From the NCBI GenBank assembly GCA_016293915.1, contig JAEDCY010000019.1, positions 1-47,489 on the forward strand: a stretch of DNA of 47,489 nt, in the 5' to 3' direction. Below the pieces are notes generated by a model. It did not search any database. It was not told the origin of the DNA and worked only from the letters and a program-made list of their open reading frames with translations. This document shows, in pieces, positions 15,466-23,835 of the stretch. The first letter of the stretch is position 1. The number at the start of each line of letters is the position of its first letter. The position numbers were made by a program, and so were the translations under genes. Origin of the DNA: Treponema sp. GTDB taxonomy: Bacteria; Spirochaetota; Spirochaetia; Treponematales; Treponemataceae.

Positions 15466-16020
15466 TTATCCGAGTGAAACTTCACCGTTCTCGTTGATTG
15501 CAAGAATTGAACGGCAGCCTGAACAGCGGAAGCGTCCGCTCTTTGTAGCACGAAGCTTCTTATTACATACAAGGCAAGAAATTACGAGAGGGAATACACC
15601 AGGAGAAGTTTCTCCTCCACCGTTTTTTAAGTAGGCAATTGCTTCTTCTGCAGTGTTCTTGATATTGAAGAACTGAGAGAAACCAAGAAGCTGGAATACT
15701 TCATAAACTTTTGGATGAATCTCAAGAAGAATTACATCTCCGCCCTTTGGTTTTACAACCTTAAGGAAAACGGTAAACGAACCAATTCCTGTAGAAGAAA
15801 CATAATTCAATGAAGAGCAGTTGAAAATCAGATTGATAAATCCAGCATCTATAACCTTCTGAATCTGTTTCTGGAAAAAGCTTGAATTGTAAGTGTCAAT
15901 GTATCCGCTGAGATAGATAAACATACCACGTGTAACACCTTCGGCCTTTCTCAGCGAGATTGTAAGGCTGTCATCTTTATCAGTATCAAAACCTGGAATT
16001 AATGCGTTATTATTATCCAT
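15466..16020 (-). CDS. STAS-domain protein with C-terminal zinc ribbon
   Basis: Probable anti-anti-sigma-type regulator. Residues about 15-130 form a STAS domain (GVTRGMFIYLSGYIDTYNSSFFQKQIQKVI; NLIFNCSSLNYVSSTGIGSFTVFLK), with Ser/Thr kept in the usual phospho-site loop (SSTGIG). The last 50 residues hold CLVCNKKLRATKSGRFRCSGC, a four-cysteine zinc ribbon not usual in STAS antagonists. The length is 184 aa. It is monocistronic, ends in a clear terminator and faces the oriC-like region. Targets are unknown; the RsbU-type phosphatases at 29-33 kb are possible partners. Confidence 0.85.
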   Translation of the reverse strand: MDNNNALIPGFDTDKDDSLTISLRKAEGVTRGMFIYLSGYIDTYNSSFFQKQIQKVIDAGFINLIFNCSSLNYVSSTGIGSFTVFLKVVKPKGGDVILLEIHPKVYEVFQLLGFSQFFNIKNTAEEAIAYLKNGGGETSPGVFPLVISCLVCNKKLRATKSGRFRCSGCRSILAINENGEVSLG

Positions 16021-16190
16021 ATTAAACCTATCGTATTAACTATTATATCTAACAAATATACACTATGTCAAATTGATTATCGGCATAAAAAGTGATTTTC
16101 TGTAAGGTTTTCTGCATCATTTTAATAGTAAATAATATTTATTTTTATGACGATAATTTAAAGGTATAGTTGTATACTAACAGGAAGAGT

Positions 16191-17165
16191 ATGAAAAAAG
16201 CATTAAAACTAGCTGTAATTTATTTGATAATTCTAATATTTGGAACTGTGCTTGGAACCCTTTTATATTCACTTTATCTTAATTTACTTGGTTTTGTTTC
16301 CGGTCGTGAGATTTCTTTCTTTTCAGATGAAGAGCTTTTTAAGTCTGTATTCATTGTAATGCCATGTATGCTGATTTTCATAATCCCTGTGATTTCATAT
16401 TACCGAATCAGACATCCGGGTGGAATTTTGCAGTTGATTGTATATATGGTTCTTTGCCTTCTTACCTGGGCTTTACTTATGCCATTAACTTTTAAACTTA
16501 AAGATTTTTGCAACAGAAAATTCGTTACCCAGACAGAAAGACAGTCTCTTTCGCCGAATTACTTTCGCAAGGTTGATGATGATGTTTATTTCTTTACCAG
16601 AGAGTTTCAGAATAATACTACAGGTCGTGTGGCCGAGGCCCCTGCAATTGTAATTGATACCTCTGAATTTGGTGATGTTCATTTTAGAACAATAGGAGAC
16701 TATCCGAATCTGGATTTAAACAGAAAGGCAGCTCCTTACCGAGAGATACAGCTCAAAAACATTTTTGGAAACGGAGAAAAACCGATTCCTGTAGATTTTA
16801 AGATTTTGCTTTCTTTTATCTCCGGCTCATATTCCGGCGGCCTGTCTCACTTTTTAACCTTACTTTCTTTTGCGCTTTTGATTTGTGCCGTTTACAGTAT
16901 GACTAACTTTTTTGACTGGCGTCTTTTGAATGCCATCATAATTTTTATAGTAACAGCCTTAACCTTGTGTGTAAATTCACTTTATTTTATGCCTCAATTT
17001 GCAGACTTGATTAGCCGCGTAACAAATAACGGATTTTTCAGAGCTTTTGGAAATATTGTTAAAGAACCGCTTCTTTTCTTAATCAACAGCCTTTCTGCCC
17101 TGATTCTGATTCTTTCCGGCTCAATCAAATTTGCAGTTCGTAAGCATGCCAAAAAGGCCAATTAG
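16191..17165 (+). CDS. Multi-pass membrane protein, unknown
   Basis: 324 aa. Hydrophobic segments lie near residues 6-28, 48-68, 75-98, 220-245, 250-280 and 293-315, with a soluble loop of about 110 residues after the third. No family is recognised. The two-part membrane layout around one soluble domain resembles transport permeases of LptF/G shape, but no motif supports that. The start is set at 16191 with AGGAAG in front; the frame is open to a TTG at 16170, which lies in a TATACT -10-like box (16172-16177). The next gene follows 19 bp on and also encodes a membrane protein, so they form a pair. Confidence 0.75.
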   Translation: MKKALKLAVIYLIILIFGTVLGTLLYSLYLNLLGFVSGREISFFSDEELFKSVFIVMPCMLIFIIPVISYYRIRHPGGILQLIVYMVLCLLTWALLMPLTFKLKDFCNRKFVTQTERQSLSPNYFRKVDDDVYFFTREFQNNTTGRVAEAPAIVIDTSEFGDVHFRTIGDYPNLDLNRKAAPYREIQLKNIFGNGEKPIPVDFKILLSFISGSYSGGLSHFLTLLSFALLICAVYSMTNFFDWRLLNAIIIFIVTALTLCVNSLYFMPQFADLISRVTNNGFFRAFGNIVKEPLLFLINSLSALILILSGSIKFAVRKHAKKAN

Positions 17166-17184
17166 GTAAAATGGGGAAGGGAAT

Positions 17185-19020
17185 ATGAAAAAGATAATAG
17201 CCATACTTTCGGTTTTTATAGGAATAGGACTCATAGTAAGTATTATCTATGGCTTTATGAGTGAAGTACCGGCAACCGTTCCTCAGACTTCGGCTTTTGT
17301 TTACAAGCTTATGAACGGCATTCAGAACTTTGGAAGATATATTCCGGGAGTTGCAATTACAGGTTTTACAGTAAGCTGTTCAGTTCATTTTGGCCGCAAT
17401 TCAGAGGGCAGTACAGAACGTTTTTCAAAGGCAATGCTGGAACGCTTTAAAACCGTAATGATTGTTTCTATTATTATGGCTTTTTTTCTTACCTTCTGTT
17501 CTGAAGTTCTTGTTCTTCTTACAGGAAATAAAAAATCTTCTATTATAAATCGTCCAAAAATTGTTACTGAATATATTAATGTTGGAAACAGACTTTTTGA
17601 TAACGGTTATTATGAGCGTGCAATGAACTATGCAGAAGCCGCTCTTAAACTCAGCCCAAACGAAAAGCATGCCCTTAATCTTCGCGACCGAGCAGATGTA
17701 GAAATTAACCGCGCCCGTACATCAAACATCCGCTTTAAACTTTATGAATCAGTTGAAGAGGCAGAAAAGGTAGATCATGTAGTAATAGATGCCGCACAAA
17801 TCAACGAAGTATACCAGCTCTATCTTAAAGCTAACGAAGCTTTTACTAAAAAAGAATGGTTTAATGCTCACTATTATTCTGAACTTGGAATTAAGCTTGC
17901 AACGCCAAAGGATCCTAACCTTGAAGAACTCAAAAAAATCTCTACGGCAGCCTGGAATAATCTTACCGAATATCATGACCTTGCAAAAACTCAGGGCCAG
18001 CTCACTTTTGAAAAAAAATATCAGGGATACCTGGCTCTTGTTCAGAAGGATGACCTTAAGGCTTATTACATTTTCCGCGAGCTCTATCAGTCTTCACGCG
18101 AGATGCAGTCGGATCCTGATGTTGTATTCTATCTTCAGATTGCAGAAAACCGTATAAATGAACGCTGTTTCTTTATAGATGAAACCTTTGAGCTTAAAAG
18201 CTTTGAAAGTGCAAATGATGTTTATTTTGCCTATGAATATGCAGACGGTTCCCGCGATGTAATTTACTTTAAGGGAATGACAACAGTTGCCTCAACCGGA
18301 AATTCAATTCAGTACCTCCGCGCTCTAACAATTGTTTCTGTAGCCCGCAATGGCGAAGTCTTCCGTACTATGACAGTGCCTTATGCAAAGGTTTTACCGG
18401 TTTCTGTAAAAACTCTTACTCCTACAACAAAAGCCCTTATGGGAATTGACGACAGCATAGATTGTGTTCCATATATCATGCTTAAGTCTGTAGGACGCGA
18501 TTCACCAGAGCTTCATAACGAGCCGCTTTACACTTATCAGAATGGAGAAACAGCAAATACACCGGAATATCTTTTGCTTTCAATTCCTTATGATGATTTT
18601 CTCCTGCTCGAAAAATCAACTTCAACACCAGAATCAATGCCGCTTGCCTCATTGTTTAAGCTTGTTCATATGGCAGCAAAATACGGTTTTTGCACAGAAG
18701 TGTACGGACAGGCTCTTGTAAACAGAATCTTCTATCCGCTTTGGATTTTGATTATGTTTATACTGCTTGCTGGCTTTGGCTGGAACAACAGAATAAAACC
18801 TACACAATTCTTTAAGTTCTCATGGGCTTTAGCCTTCATACCTTTTATTTTGATTTCCATGCTTTATAATAAGATGATGATGTTCCTCTTCCGCCTTGTG
18901 AATTATGTTCTGCTTGGTGGATTTGGGCTTTCTGGCGGTATGGTGGCAGCACTTGTTCTTTACATAATACTCTTTATCTGTTCAGCAATAATCTTTGTTT
19001 CCCGCCATTCCAGAATCTAG
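17185..19020 (+). CDS. Membrane protein with TPR-like soluble domain, unknown
   Basis: 611 aa. There are N-terminal hydrophobic segments (about residues 4-26, 50-70 and 92-115), then a large soluble region with two TPR-like helical repeats (NVGNRLFDNGYYERAMNYAEAALKLSPNEKHAL; YLKANEAFTKKEWFNAHYYSELGIKLA), a beta-rich stretch, and three C-terminal membrane segments (about 508-530, 540-560, 570-605). No family is recognised. It is co-transcribed with the membrane protein upstream. The layout suggests a two-subunit membrane complex with a helical-repeat platform; that is inference only. Confidence 0.75.
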   Translation: MKKIIAILSVFIGIGLIVSIIYGFMSEVPATVPQTSAFVYKLMNGIQNFGRYIPGVAITGFTVSCSVHFGRNSEGSTERFSKAMLERFKTVMIVSIIMAFFLTFCSEVLVLLTGNKKSSIINRPKIVTEYINVGNRLFDNGYYERAMNYAEAALKLSPNEKHALNLRDRADVEINRARTSNIRFKLYESVEEAEKVDHVVIDAAQINEVYQLYLKANEAFTKKEWFNAHYYSELGIKLATPKDPNLEELKKISTAAWNNLTEYHDLAKTQGQLTFEKKYQGYLALVQKDDLKAYYIFRELYQSSREMQSDPDVVFYLQIAENRINERCFFIDETFELKSFESANDVYFAYEYADGSRDVIYFKGMTTVASTGNSIQYLRALTIVSVARNGEVFRTMTVPYAKVLPVSVKTLTPTTKALMGIDDSIDCVPYIMLKSVGRDSPELHNEPLYTYQNGETANTPEYLLLSIPYDDFLLLEKSTSTPESMPLASLFKLVHMAAKYGFCTEVYGQALVNRIFYPLWILIMFILLAGFGWNNRIKPTQFFKFSWALAFIPFILISMLYNKMMMFLFRLVNYVLLGGFGLSGGMVAALVLYIILFICSAIIFVSRHSRI

Positions 19021-19059
19021 CAGCAGATTTAAATTCGCAATGGTTTATTCCTCCCATGT

Positions 19060-19089
19060 TTGACAGATAATATTACTTAAGATTATAAG
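19060..19089 (+). promoter_or_regulatory. Possible upstream promoter of apt
   Basis: TTGACA (19060-19065), an 18-bp spacer and TATAAG (19084-19089). This would give a leader of about 100 nt. Confidence 0.4.
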
Positions 19090-19133
19090 TGAAGATATTT
19101 GTTTAGGTTATACTCGGGGGTGGTTTTACCTAC

Positions 19134-19162
19134 TTGCTCTAATTCAAGGATAGAATTATAAT
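19134..19162 (+). promoter_or_regulatory. Promoter of apt
   Basis: TTGCTC (19134-19139), a 17-bp spacer and TATAAT (19157-19162), 33 bp before the ATG, with AGAAGG as ribosome binding site. Confidence 0.65.
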
Positions 19163-19195
19163 ATTTTCGTTATTTTTTTTGTTAGAAGGTTTCTT

Positions 19196-19726
19196 ATGAC
19201 TATTGAGATGCTTGATAAGGCTGTTCGCCGTGTTCCTGATTTTCCAAAACCTGGAATTCTTTTCTATGATATTACCGGAGTTCTTGTTAATCCGGATGCA
19301 CTTAAATTCTGTATTGAGCAGATGATAGAAAAGTATAAGGACGTAAAGTTTGATGCAGTTGCCGGTGTTGAAAGCCGCGGTTTTATCTTTGCAGCTCCTT
19401 TTGCAGAAAAGCTTGGAATCCCTCTTGTATTAATCCGCAAAAAAGGAAAGCTCCCTGGCGAAACTTACCAGTGCAGCTATTCTCTTGAATATGGAACCGC
19501 AACTATCGAAGTTCACAAGGCTGATATAAAAAAAGGCGGCCGTTACCTCGTTGTTGATGATTTGATTGCTACCGGCGGCACGCTCTCAGCTGCCAAGAAC
19601 CTGATAGAGCAGGGAGGCGGGGAAGTTACTGATTTCTTTGGCGTAATCGGTCTTCCCGCATTAAATTACGAGAAAGTCCTCTCACCATGCAAAGTAACTA
19701 CACTCATTAACTATGACAGTGAATAG
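19196..19726 (+). CDS. apt: Adenine phosphoribosyltransferase
   Basis: Purine salvage: adenine plus PRPP gives AMP and pyrophosphate (EC 2.4.2.7), cytoplasmic. The sequence follows Apt closely: VPDFPKPGILFYDITGVLVNPDAL, AGVESRGFIFAAPFAEKLG, LVLIRKKGKLPGETYQCSYSLEYG, and the PRPP loop YLVVDDLIATGGTLSAA (about residues 118-134). 176 aa is the usual size. It is followed by a palindromic repeat and asnA; co-transcription is possible as no terminator with a T-run is seen. Confidence 0.97.
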   Translation: MTIEMLDKAVRRVPDFPKPGILFYDITGVLVNPDALKFCIEQMIEKYKDVKFDAVAGVESRGFIFAAPFAEKLGIPLVLIRKKGKLPGETYQCSYSLEYGTATIEVHKADIKKGGRYLVVDDLIATGGTLSAAKNLIEQGGGEVTDFFGVIGLPALNYEKVLSPCKVTTLINYDSE

Positions 19727-19731
19727 CTCGT

Positions 19732-19803
19732 CATGCTGAACTTGTTTCAGCATCTATTAAAGAGACCCCGAACTCTGAACTTGTTTCAGGGCCGGGGTGA
19801 CAA
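19732..19803. repeat. TCATGCTGAAC-family palindromic repeat between apt and asnA
   Basis: It contains TCATGCTGAACTTGTTTCAGC, an inner CCCCGAACTCTGAACTTG stretch and ends GGCCGGGGTGACA. It abuts the asnA ribosome binding site. The family also occurs at 20859, 24829, 38473, 40678, 41590, 42493 and 44738. Confidence 0.8.
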
Positions 19804-19818
19804 TTAAGGAATACAATT

Positions 19819-20850
19819 ATGATAAAATTACCTTCAAAATATAAAGCAATTCTCGGAACCCGCGAAACCGAGCATGCAATTGTTGCAATTAAAGATTTCT
19901 TTCAGCTGGCCTTGAGTACAGAACTCAATCTTACCCGCGTTACAGCCCCTCTTTTTGTAGGAGCAGGAAAGGGTATTAACGACGACCTCAACGGGGTTGA
20001 GCGCCCTGTAAGCTTCCCGGTAAAAGACCTTGGTGATGCTAAAATGGAAATCGTTCAGTCGCTTGCAAAATGGAAGCGCCTTAAGATTACATCTCTTGGA
20101 CTCGAACCTGGCTTTGGTATCTACACAGATATGAATGCCCTGCGTCCGGATGAAGAACTTGATGCAATTCATTCTATATATGTAGACCAGTGGGACTGGG
20201 AAATGGCAATCGATCCAAAAGACCGTACTGTTTTCTATCTTCACGAAATTGTAAAAAAGGTTTACCGCTGTATTAAGCGAACTGAATTCTTCCTTTACGA
20301 CCGCTACCCACAGCTTAAGCCAATTCTCCCAAAGGATATTAAGATTCTTTATGCAGATGATTTGCAGAGACAATATCCAAAGCTCACTCCAAAGGAGCGC
20401 GAGGATAAGGTTGCTAAAGAATACGGTGCTGTATTTATTACAGGTATTGGCGGCAAACTGGACGACGGTACAATTCACGACGGTCGTGCTCCAGACTATG
20501 ACGACTGGATTACTGAATGCGGCGACGGCCACCGTGGACTCAACGGAGATATTCTTGTATGGAACCCGGTTCTTGAGAGAGCTTTTGAGCTTTCTTCTAT
20601 GGGAATTCGTGTAAGCCCTGAAAGCCTTAAGCAGCAGCTTGAAGAACGCGGCTGCCCTGAGCGCGCTAAGTTTGAATTCCATTCACGCCTTCTTAAGGGC
20701 GAACTCACACAGACGTTGGGTGGTGGTATCGGTCAGTCACGTCTTTGTATGTTCCTCCTGCGCAAGGCTCACATTGGCGAAACTCAGGTTAGCGTTTGGA
20801 CAGACGAAATCAAAGCCGACTGCAAAAAGCACGGTATTGAGTTACTTTAG
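19819..20850 (+). CDS. asnA: Aspartate-ammonia ligase (asparagine synthetase A)
   Basis: Makes asparagine from aspartate, ammonia and ATP (EC 6.3.1.1), cytoplasmic. It is related to class II aminoacyl-tRNA synthetases. Typical motifs are LTRVTAPLFVGAGKGINDDLNGVERPVSFPVK, VQSLAKWKRLKI, YTDMNALRPDEELDAIHSIYVDQWDWE, DYDDWITECGDGHRGLNGDILVWN, SSMGIRVSPESL and the C-terminal TLGGGIGQSRLCMFLLRKAHIGE. 343 aa, near the E. coli size of 330. AAGGA precedes the ATG. Confidence 0.97.
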   Translation: MIKLPSKYKAILGTRETEHAIVAIKDFFQLALSTELNLTRVTAPLFVGAGKGINDDLNGVERPVSFPVKDLGDAKMEIVQSLAKWKRLKITSLGLEPGFGIYTDMNALRPDEELDAIHSIYVDQWDWEMAIDPKDRTVFYLHEIVKKVYRCIKRTEFFLYDRYPQLKPILPKDIKILYADDLQRQYPKLTPKEREDKVAKEYGAVFITGIGGKLDDGTIHDGRAPDYDDWITECGDGHRGLNGDILVWNPVLERAFELSSMGIRVSPESLKQQLEERGCPERAKFEFHSRLLKGELTQTLGGGIGQSRLCMFLLRKAHIGETQVSVWTDEIKADCKKHGIELL

Positions 20851-20858
20851 ATTGCAGC

Positions 20859-20893
20859 GTCATGCTGAACTTGTTTCAGGGCCGGGGTGACAG
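20859..20893. repeat. Short TCATGCTGAAC-family repeat after asnA
   Basis: A half-copy of the element at 19732-19803: CGTCATGCTGAACTTG then GGCCGGGGTGACAG. It runs straight into the AGAAGG ribosome binding site of the next gene. Confidence 0.75.
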
Positions 20894-20899
20894 AAGGTT

Positions 20900-21886
20900 A
20901 TGAATACAGAATATAAATTTACAGCGGCAGAATTTGAGTCGCAGATTCCAACCTTTAAGGCTAAAGGAATTACAGAGTTTTCGATTCACGATTCTGCCCT
21001 TGCAAATGACAAACAGAAAATCCTTAAAATCATCAGGCTCATTGAACAAAATGTGCCTGATATTTTTGTTTCAATCCTTATAAATGCATCTGCCCTCGAC
21101 CGTGAAGTAATTTCAGCTGCTCAGAATATTTTTTCTTCTTTTGATATTCCGCTTGAATGCAGCCAGAAGGGTGGTCATCTTCTTTTTGATAAAAAGTTTT
21201 ATGCAAACAAAGCCCGCCTGCTCAATGAAGCTGGTCTTGTTTTTGGCTTTCATCTTACCTATGCTGCAATTCCCGGTGACACATTAAAACTTTTTTCGGA
21301 ACGTCTTGATTTTGCAGTGCAGCAGTATCCGAATCATATAGAATTTCCTCAGATTATGAATGCTGAGCTTGAACCGCCAAAGGTTACAGGAACTTTTTCT
21401 GCCCAGGATATCCGCTGGTGCCGTGACACTGCTTTTGCCTGCAGAACCTTTTACACAGCCGGCCGTGCAGTTCCATGGTTTCTTTCTGTGCTTCACCCGC
21501 TGAGAATTTATCCTTCCCGCTTTTTCTCAGATTTTGCAGAATGGCAGCGGGTGAATAACTGCTCTTACAAAAGCGGCTTTAATCCTGAAGGTGAAGATCA
21601 TAAATCAATAGAAAAAATGCAGCTGCTTTTTCTTGATGAAAAATATGAAGAAAAGCATTGCCACTCATTGATCAGCCTTATGCATGATATTGTAAAAATA
21701 AACGGTGCAATGTCGCGTCTGGCAGGCGAGGGGGAAGAGAGTACAATCATAACTTCCTATAATCCTGATGACTTACTCAGCGAAGAAGCCTTTGATCTTA
21801 CTGCCTTTGCGGAAAATGTCTGCATGGAAGAATGTAAGGTAAAGATTTTTTTTAATGGCGAATATCCTGATTATGAGATACAATAA
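20900..21886 (+). CDS. Radical-SAM-like barrel protein without the cluster motif
   Basis: 328 aa, soluble. Part of the sequence resembles the radical-SAM TIM barrel: LLNEAGLVFGFHLTYAAIPGDTLKLFSERLDFAVQQYPNHIEF matches the common pattern 'GxPGET..tf..TldfalxLxPnh'. The CxxxCxxC [4Fe-4S] motif is absent; the cysteines present (ECS, WCRDTAFACR, NNCS, HCHS, VCMEEC) do not form it. It may be a degenerate relative or a partner of a true radical-SAM protein. It lies 50 bp after asnA and 5 bp before the LacI-GGDEF gene, so it is probably co-transcribed with the latter. Confidence 0.6.
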   Translation: MNTEYKFTAAEFESQIPTFKAKGITEFSIHDSALANDKQKILKIIRLIEQNVPDIFVSILINASALDREVISAAQNIFSSFDIPLECSQKGGHLLFDKKFYANKARLLNEAGLVFGFHLTYAAIPGDTLKLFSERLDFAVQQYPNHIEFPQIMNAELEPPKVTGTFSAQDIRWCRDTAFACRTFYTAGRAVPWFLSVLHPLRIYPSRFFSDFAEWQRVNNCSYKSGFNPEGEDHKSIEKMQLLFLDEKYEEKHCHSLISLMHDIVKINGAMSRLAGEGEESTIITSYNPDDLLSEEAFDLTAFAENVCMEECKVKIFFNGEYPDYEIQ

Positions 21887-21891
21887 TTCAT

Positions 21892-23835
21892 ATGTATAAC
21901 ATAGCCGTTTTGGTGCAAAACTTTTCGGTAGAATATGCCGACCTGGTAATTCAAGGAATTTATAAGTTTTTCTCAGAAAGAAAAGATGCCAGGGTTTTCT
22001 TTGTACAGACCTCAACTCCCCATATAAAAGACGGGCTCTATGAATATCAGTACTGGGCTTCTACTGAATATCTAAAATCAGAAGTTATAGATGAAATCAT
22101 CTTTGTTTCTAATACCTATTGTATTTATAAAAAACAGGATGAACTTAAAGAACTCTTAGAGCCTTTTAAGGGTAAAAAAATAGTTTCCATAGGAATGAAG
22201 TTTGATGACCCTGACATTCATTATACGACTGCAAATTGTGATTCTGTTTATGATGAAATTGTTGGACATTTAAAGAAGGTTCATGGCTGTACAAAAATCG
22301 GCTTTTTTTCTGCAAATAAAATCCAGTCACAGGAAGGCTGGGAACGTTTTGAAGCCTTTAAGAGGGCTCTTAATAAACATGGATTAGACTTCCATTCTGA
22401 ATGGGTGCTCGACGGGGCTTTTACCAAATCATCTGCTCTTGCAGAAATGAAACAAAAATATCACAAGAAAGAAGATGTAAAATACGAAGCAATAATCTGT
22501 GCCAATGACATTATGGGAATGGCAGTGCTCGATTATTTTGCAGAGCTAGGAATTAAGATTCCTTTAGAAATGAAGGTCTTTGGTTTTGATAATACTTCTC
22601 ATTCAGTTTTAAGTGTGCCAAGCCTTTCTACAGTTGACCAGAATATAGAAGAGCAGGGCTATGCAGTGGCAGAGCTTGGCTTTAAGCTTTTGCGGGAAGG
22701 AAAGAAAAAGACGGTTACTCAGCAGCTTACTGTAAATACAAATCTGAAAGCCGTTTACCGGTGTTCCTGTGGCTGTGCAGATCTGCTTGAACAGAAAAAG
22801 CGGGATGAATTTAAAATTGCGGCTTCGCATTATGATGAACTTCGCAGAATCGGAAATCTTTTTGATGTAATGAAAGGAACTTCAAATCTTGATGATTTTG
22901 CGAAATCATTCAGGACGATTGTTGATAGTTCCGGTTTTACAAAGCTTTTAGTTTTCGCCTTGCGTGAACCTGTAAGTGTTTTACGTGATGAAGATTTTGT
23001 TATGCCTGAGGAAGCAAGACTCCTCCTTCATATTGATACGGAAAATGATGTAGCAAAGTATTACGAAGATAATGATTATATTGATTTAAGGAAATCTCTC
23101 TTTACAAAAAAACAGGCAGAAAAGAATCCAGGCTGCTTTATTTTTCAGCCGGTAGCCCAGGGAACACTGCAGTACGGATATTTATTTTGTAAGGCAGAAC
23201 GAACAGATTTTGGAATGAACAATATTCTGCTTAAAGTAATTACCAATGTAATTGTACAGGCTTATGATTACACAAAAACTCTTAAGCAAAAAAATCTCCT
23301 TGAGACAATGAACAAAGAACTTAAGGAGATAAACATAGATCTTAGTATCAGTTCTAGAACTGATGAACTTACAAAGCTTTTGAATCGCCGTGGCTTTATG
23401 GAATACGGACAAAAGTTGATTTTATTTTCTCAGGAAATTGATAATGACGGTGTTGTCTTCTTTGCAGATCTGGATGGTCTCAAGAGAATTAATGATAAAT
23501 ATGGTCATGAATATGGTGATAAGGCAATTATTGGTGTGTCAGAAGTTTTAAAAGTTGCTTTTAGAAAAATGGATATTATCGGAAGATTAAGTGGTGATGA
23601 ATTTGGAATCATTGCCTCCGGAATGGATATTACACATATTGATAAGCTGAGAGAAAAAATTGATTCATTGTGTGCCGATTATTCAGAAAAAAACAACTTT
23701 CCTTTTATGCTTTCCCTGAGCCTTGGAGCGAGCAGCTTTAATTATCTGAATAAAGATTTAAATGAACTTTTGAAGACTGCAGACCAGAGCCTTTACGAGC
23801 AGAAGAAATTACATCATGCAAGAATTCAAATTTAG
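21892..23835 (+). CDS. LacI-type sugar-sensor domain fused to GGDEF diguanylate cyclase
   Basis: 647 aa, no signal peptide or membrane segment. Residues about 1-285 form a LacI/periplasmic-binding-like ligand domain without the HTH: MYNIAVLVQNFSVEYADLVIQGIYKFF, GWERFEAFKRALNKHGLDF, AIICANDIMGMAVLDYFAELGIKIPLEMKVFGFDN, LSTVDQNIEEQGYAVAELGFKLL. The middle part is unassigned, possibly GAF-like, and is followed by a short coiled coil. Residues about 485-640 are GGDEF (DELTKLLNRRGF; FFADLDGLKRINDKYGHEYGDKAI; signature SGDEF), with an RKMD inhibitory site five residues ahead. It should couple a cytoplasmic small molecule, perhaps a sugar, to c-di-GMP synthesis. It overlaps the next gene by 20 bp. 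Confidence 0.88.
   Translation: MYNIAVLVQNFSVEYADLVIQGIYKFFSERKDARVFFVQTSTPHIKDGLYEYQYWASTEYLKSEVIDEIIFVSNTYCIYKKQDELKELLEPFKGKKIVSIGMKFDDPDIHYTTANCDSVYDEIVGHLKKVHGCTKIGFFSANKIQSQEGWERFEAFKRALNKHGLDFHSEWVLDGAFTKSSALAEMKQKYHKKEDVKYEAIICANDIMGMAVLDYFAELGIKIPLEMKVFGFDNTSHSVLSVPSLSTVDQNIEEQGYAVAELGFKLLREGKKKTVTQQLTVNTNLKAVYRCSCGCADLLEQKKRDEFKIAASHYDELRRIGNLFDVMKGTSNLDDFAKSFRTIVDSSGFTKLLVFALREPVSVLRDEDFVMPEEARLLLHIDTENDVAKYYEDNDYIDLRKSLFTKKQAEKNPGCFIFQPVAQGTLQYGYLFCKAERTDFGMNNILLKVITNVIVQAYDYTKTLKQKNLLETMNKELKEINIDLSISSRTDELTKLLNRRGFMEYGQKLILFSQEIDNDGVVFFADLDGLKRINDKYGHEYGDKAIIGVSEVLKVAFRKMDIIGRLSGDEFGIIASGMDITHIDKLREKIDSLCADYSEKNNFPFMLSLSLGASSFNYLNKDLNELLKTADQSLYEQKKLHHARIQI

Noticed and set aside
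19021..19195. Purine riboswitch before apt
   Set aside because: No conserved purine-riboswitch core was recognised; two simple promoters explain the region.
19834..20682. 282-aa open frame on the minus strand opposite asnA
   Set aside because: Antisense shadow of asnA with Cys/Asn-rich, non-protein-like composition.
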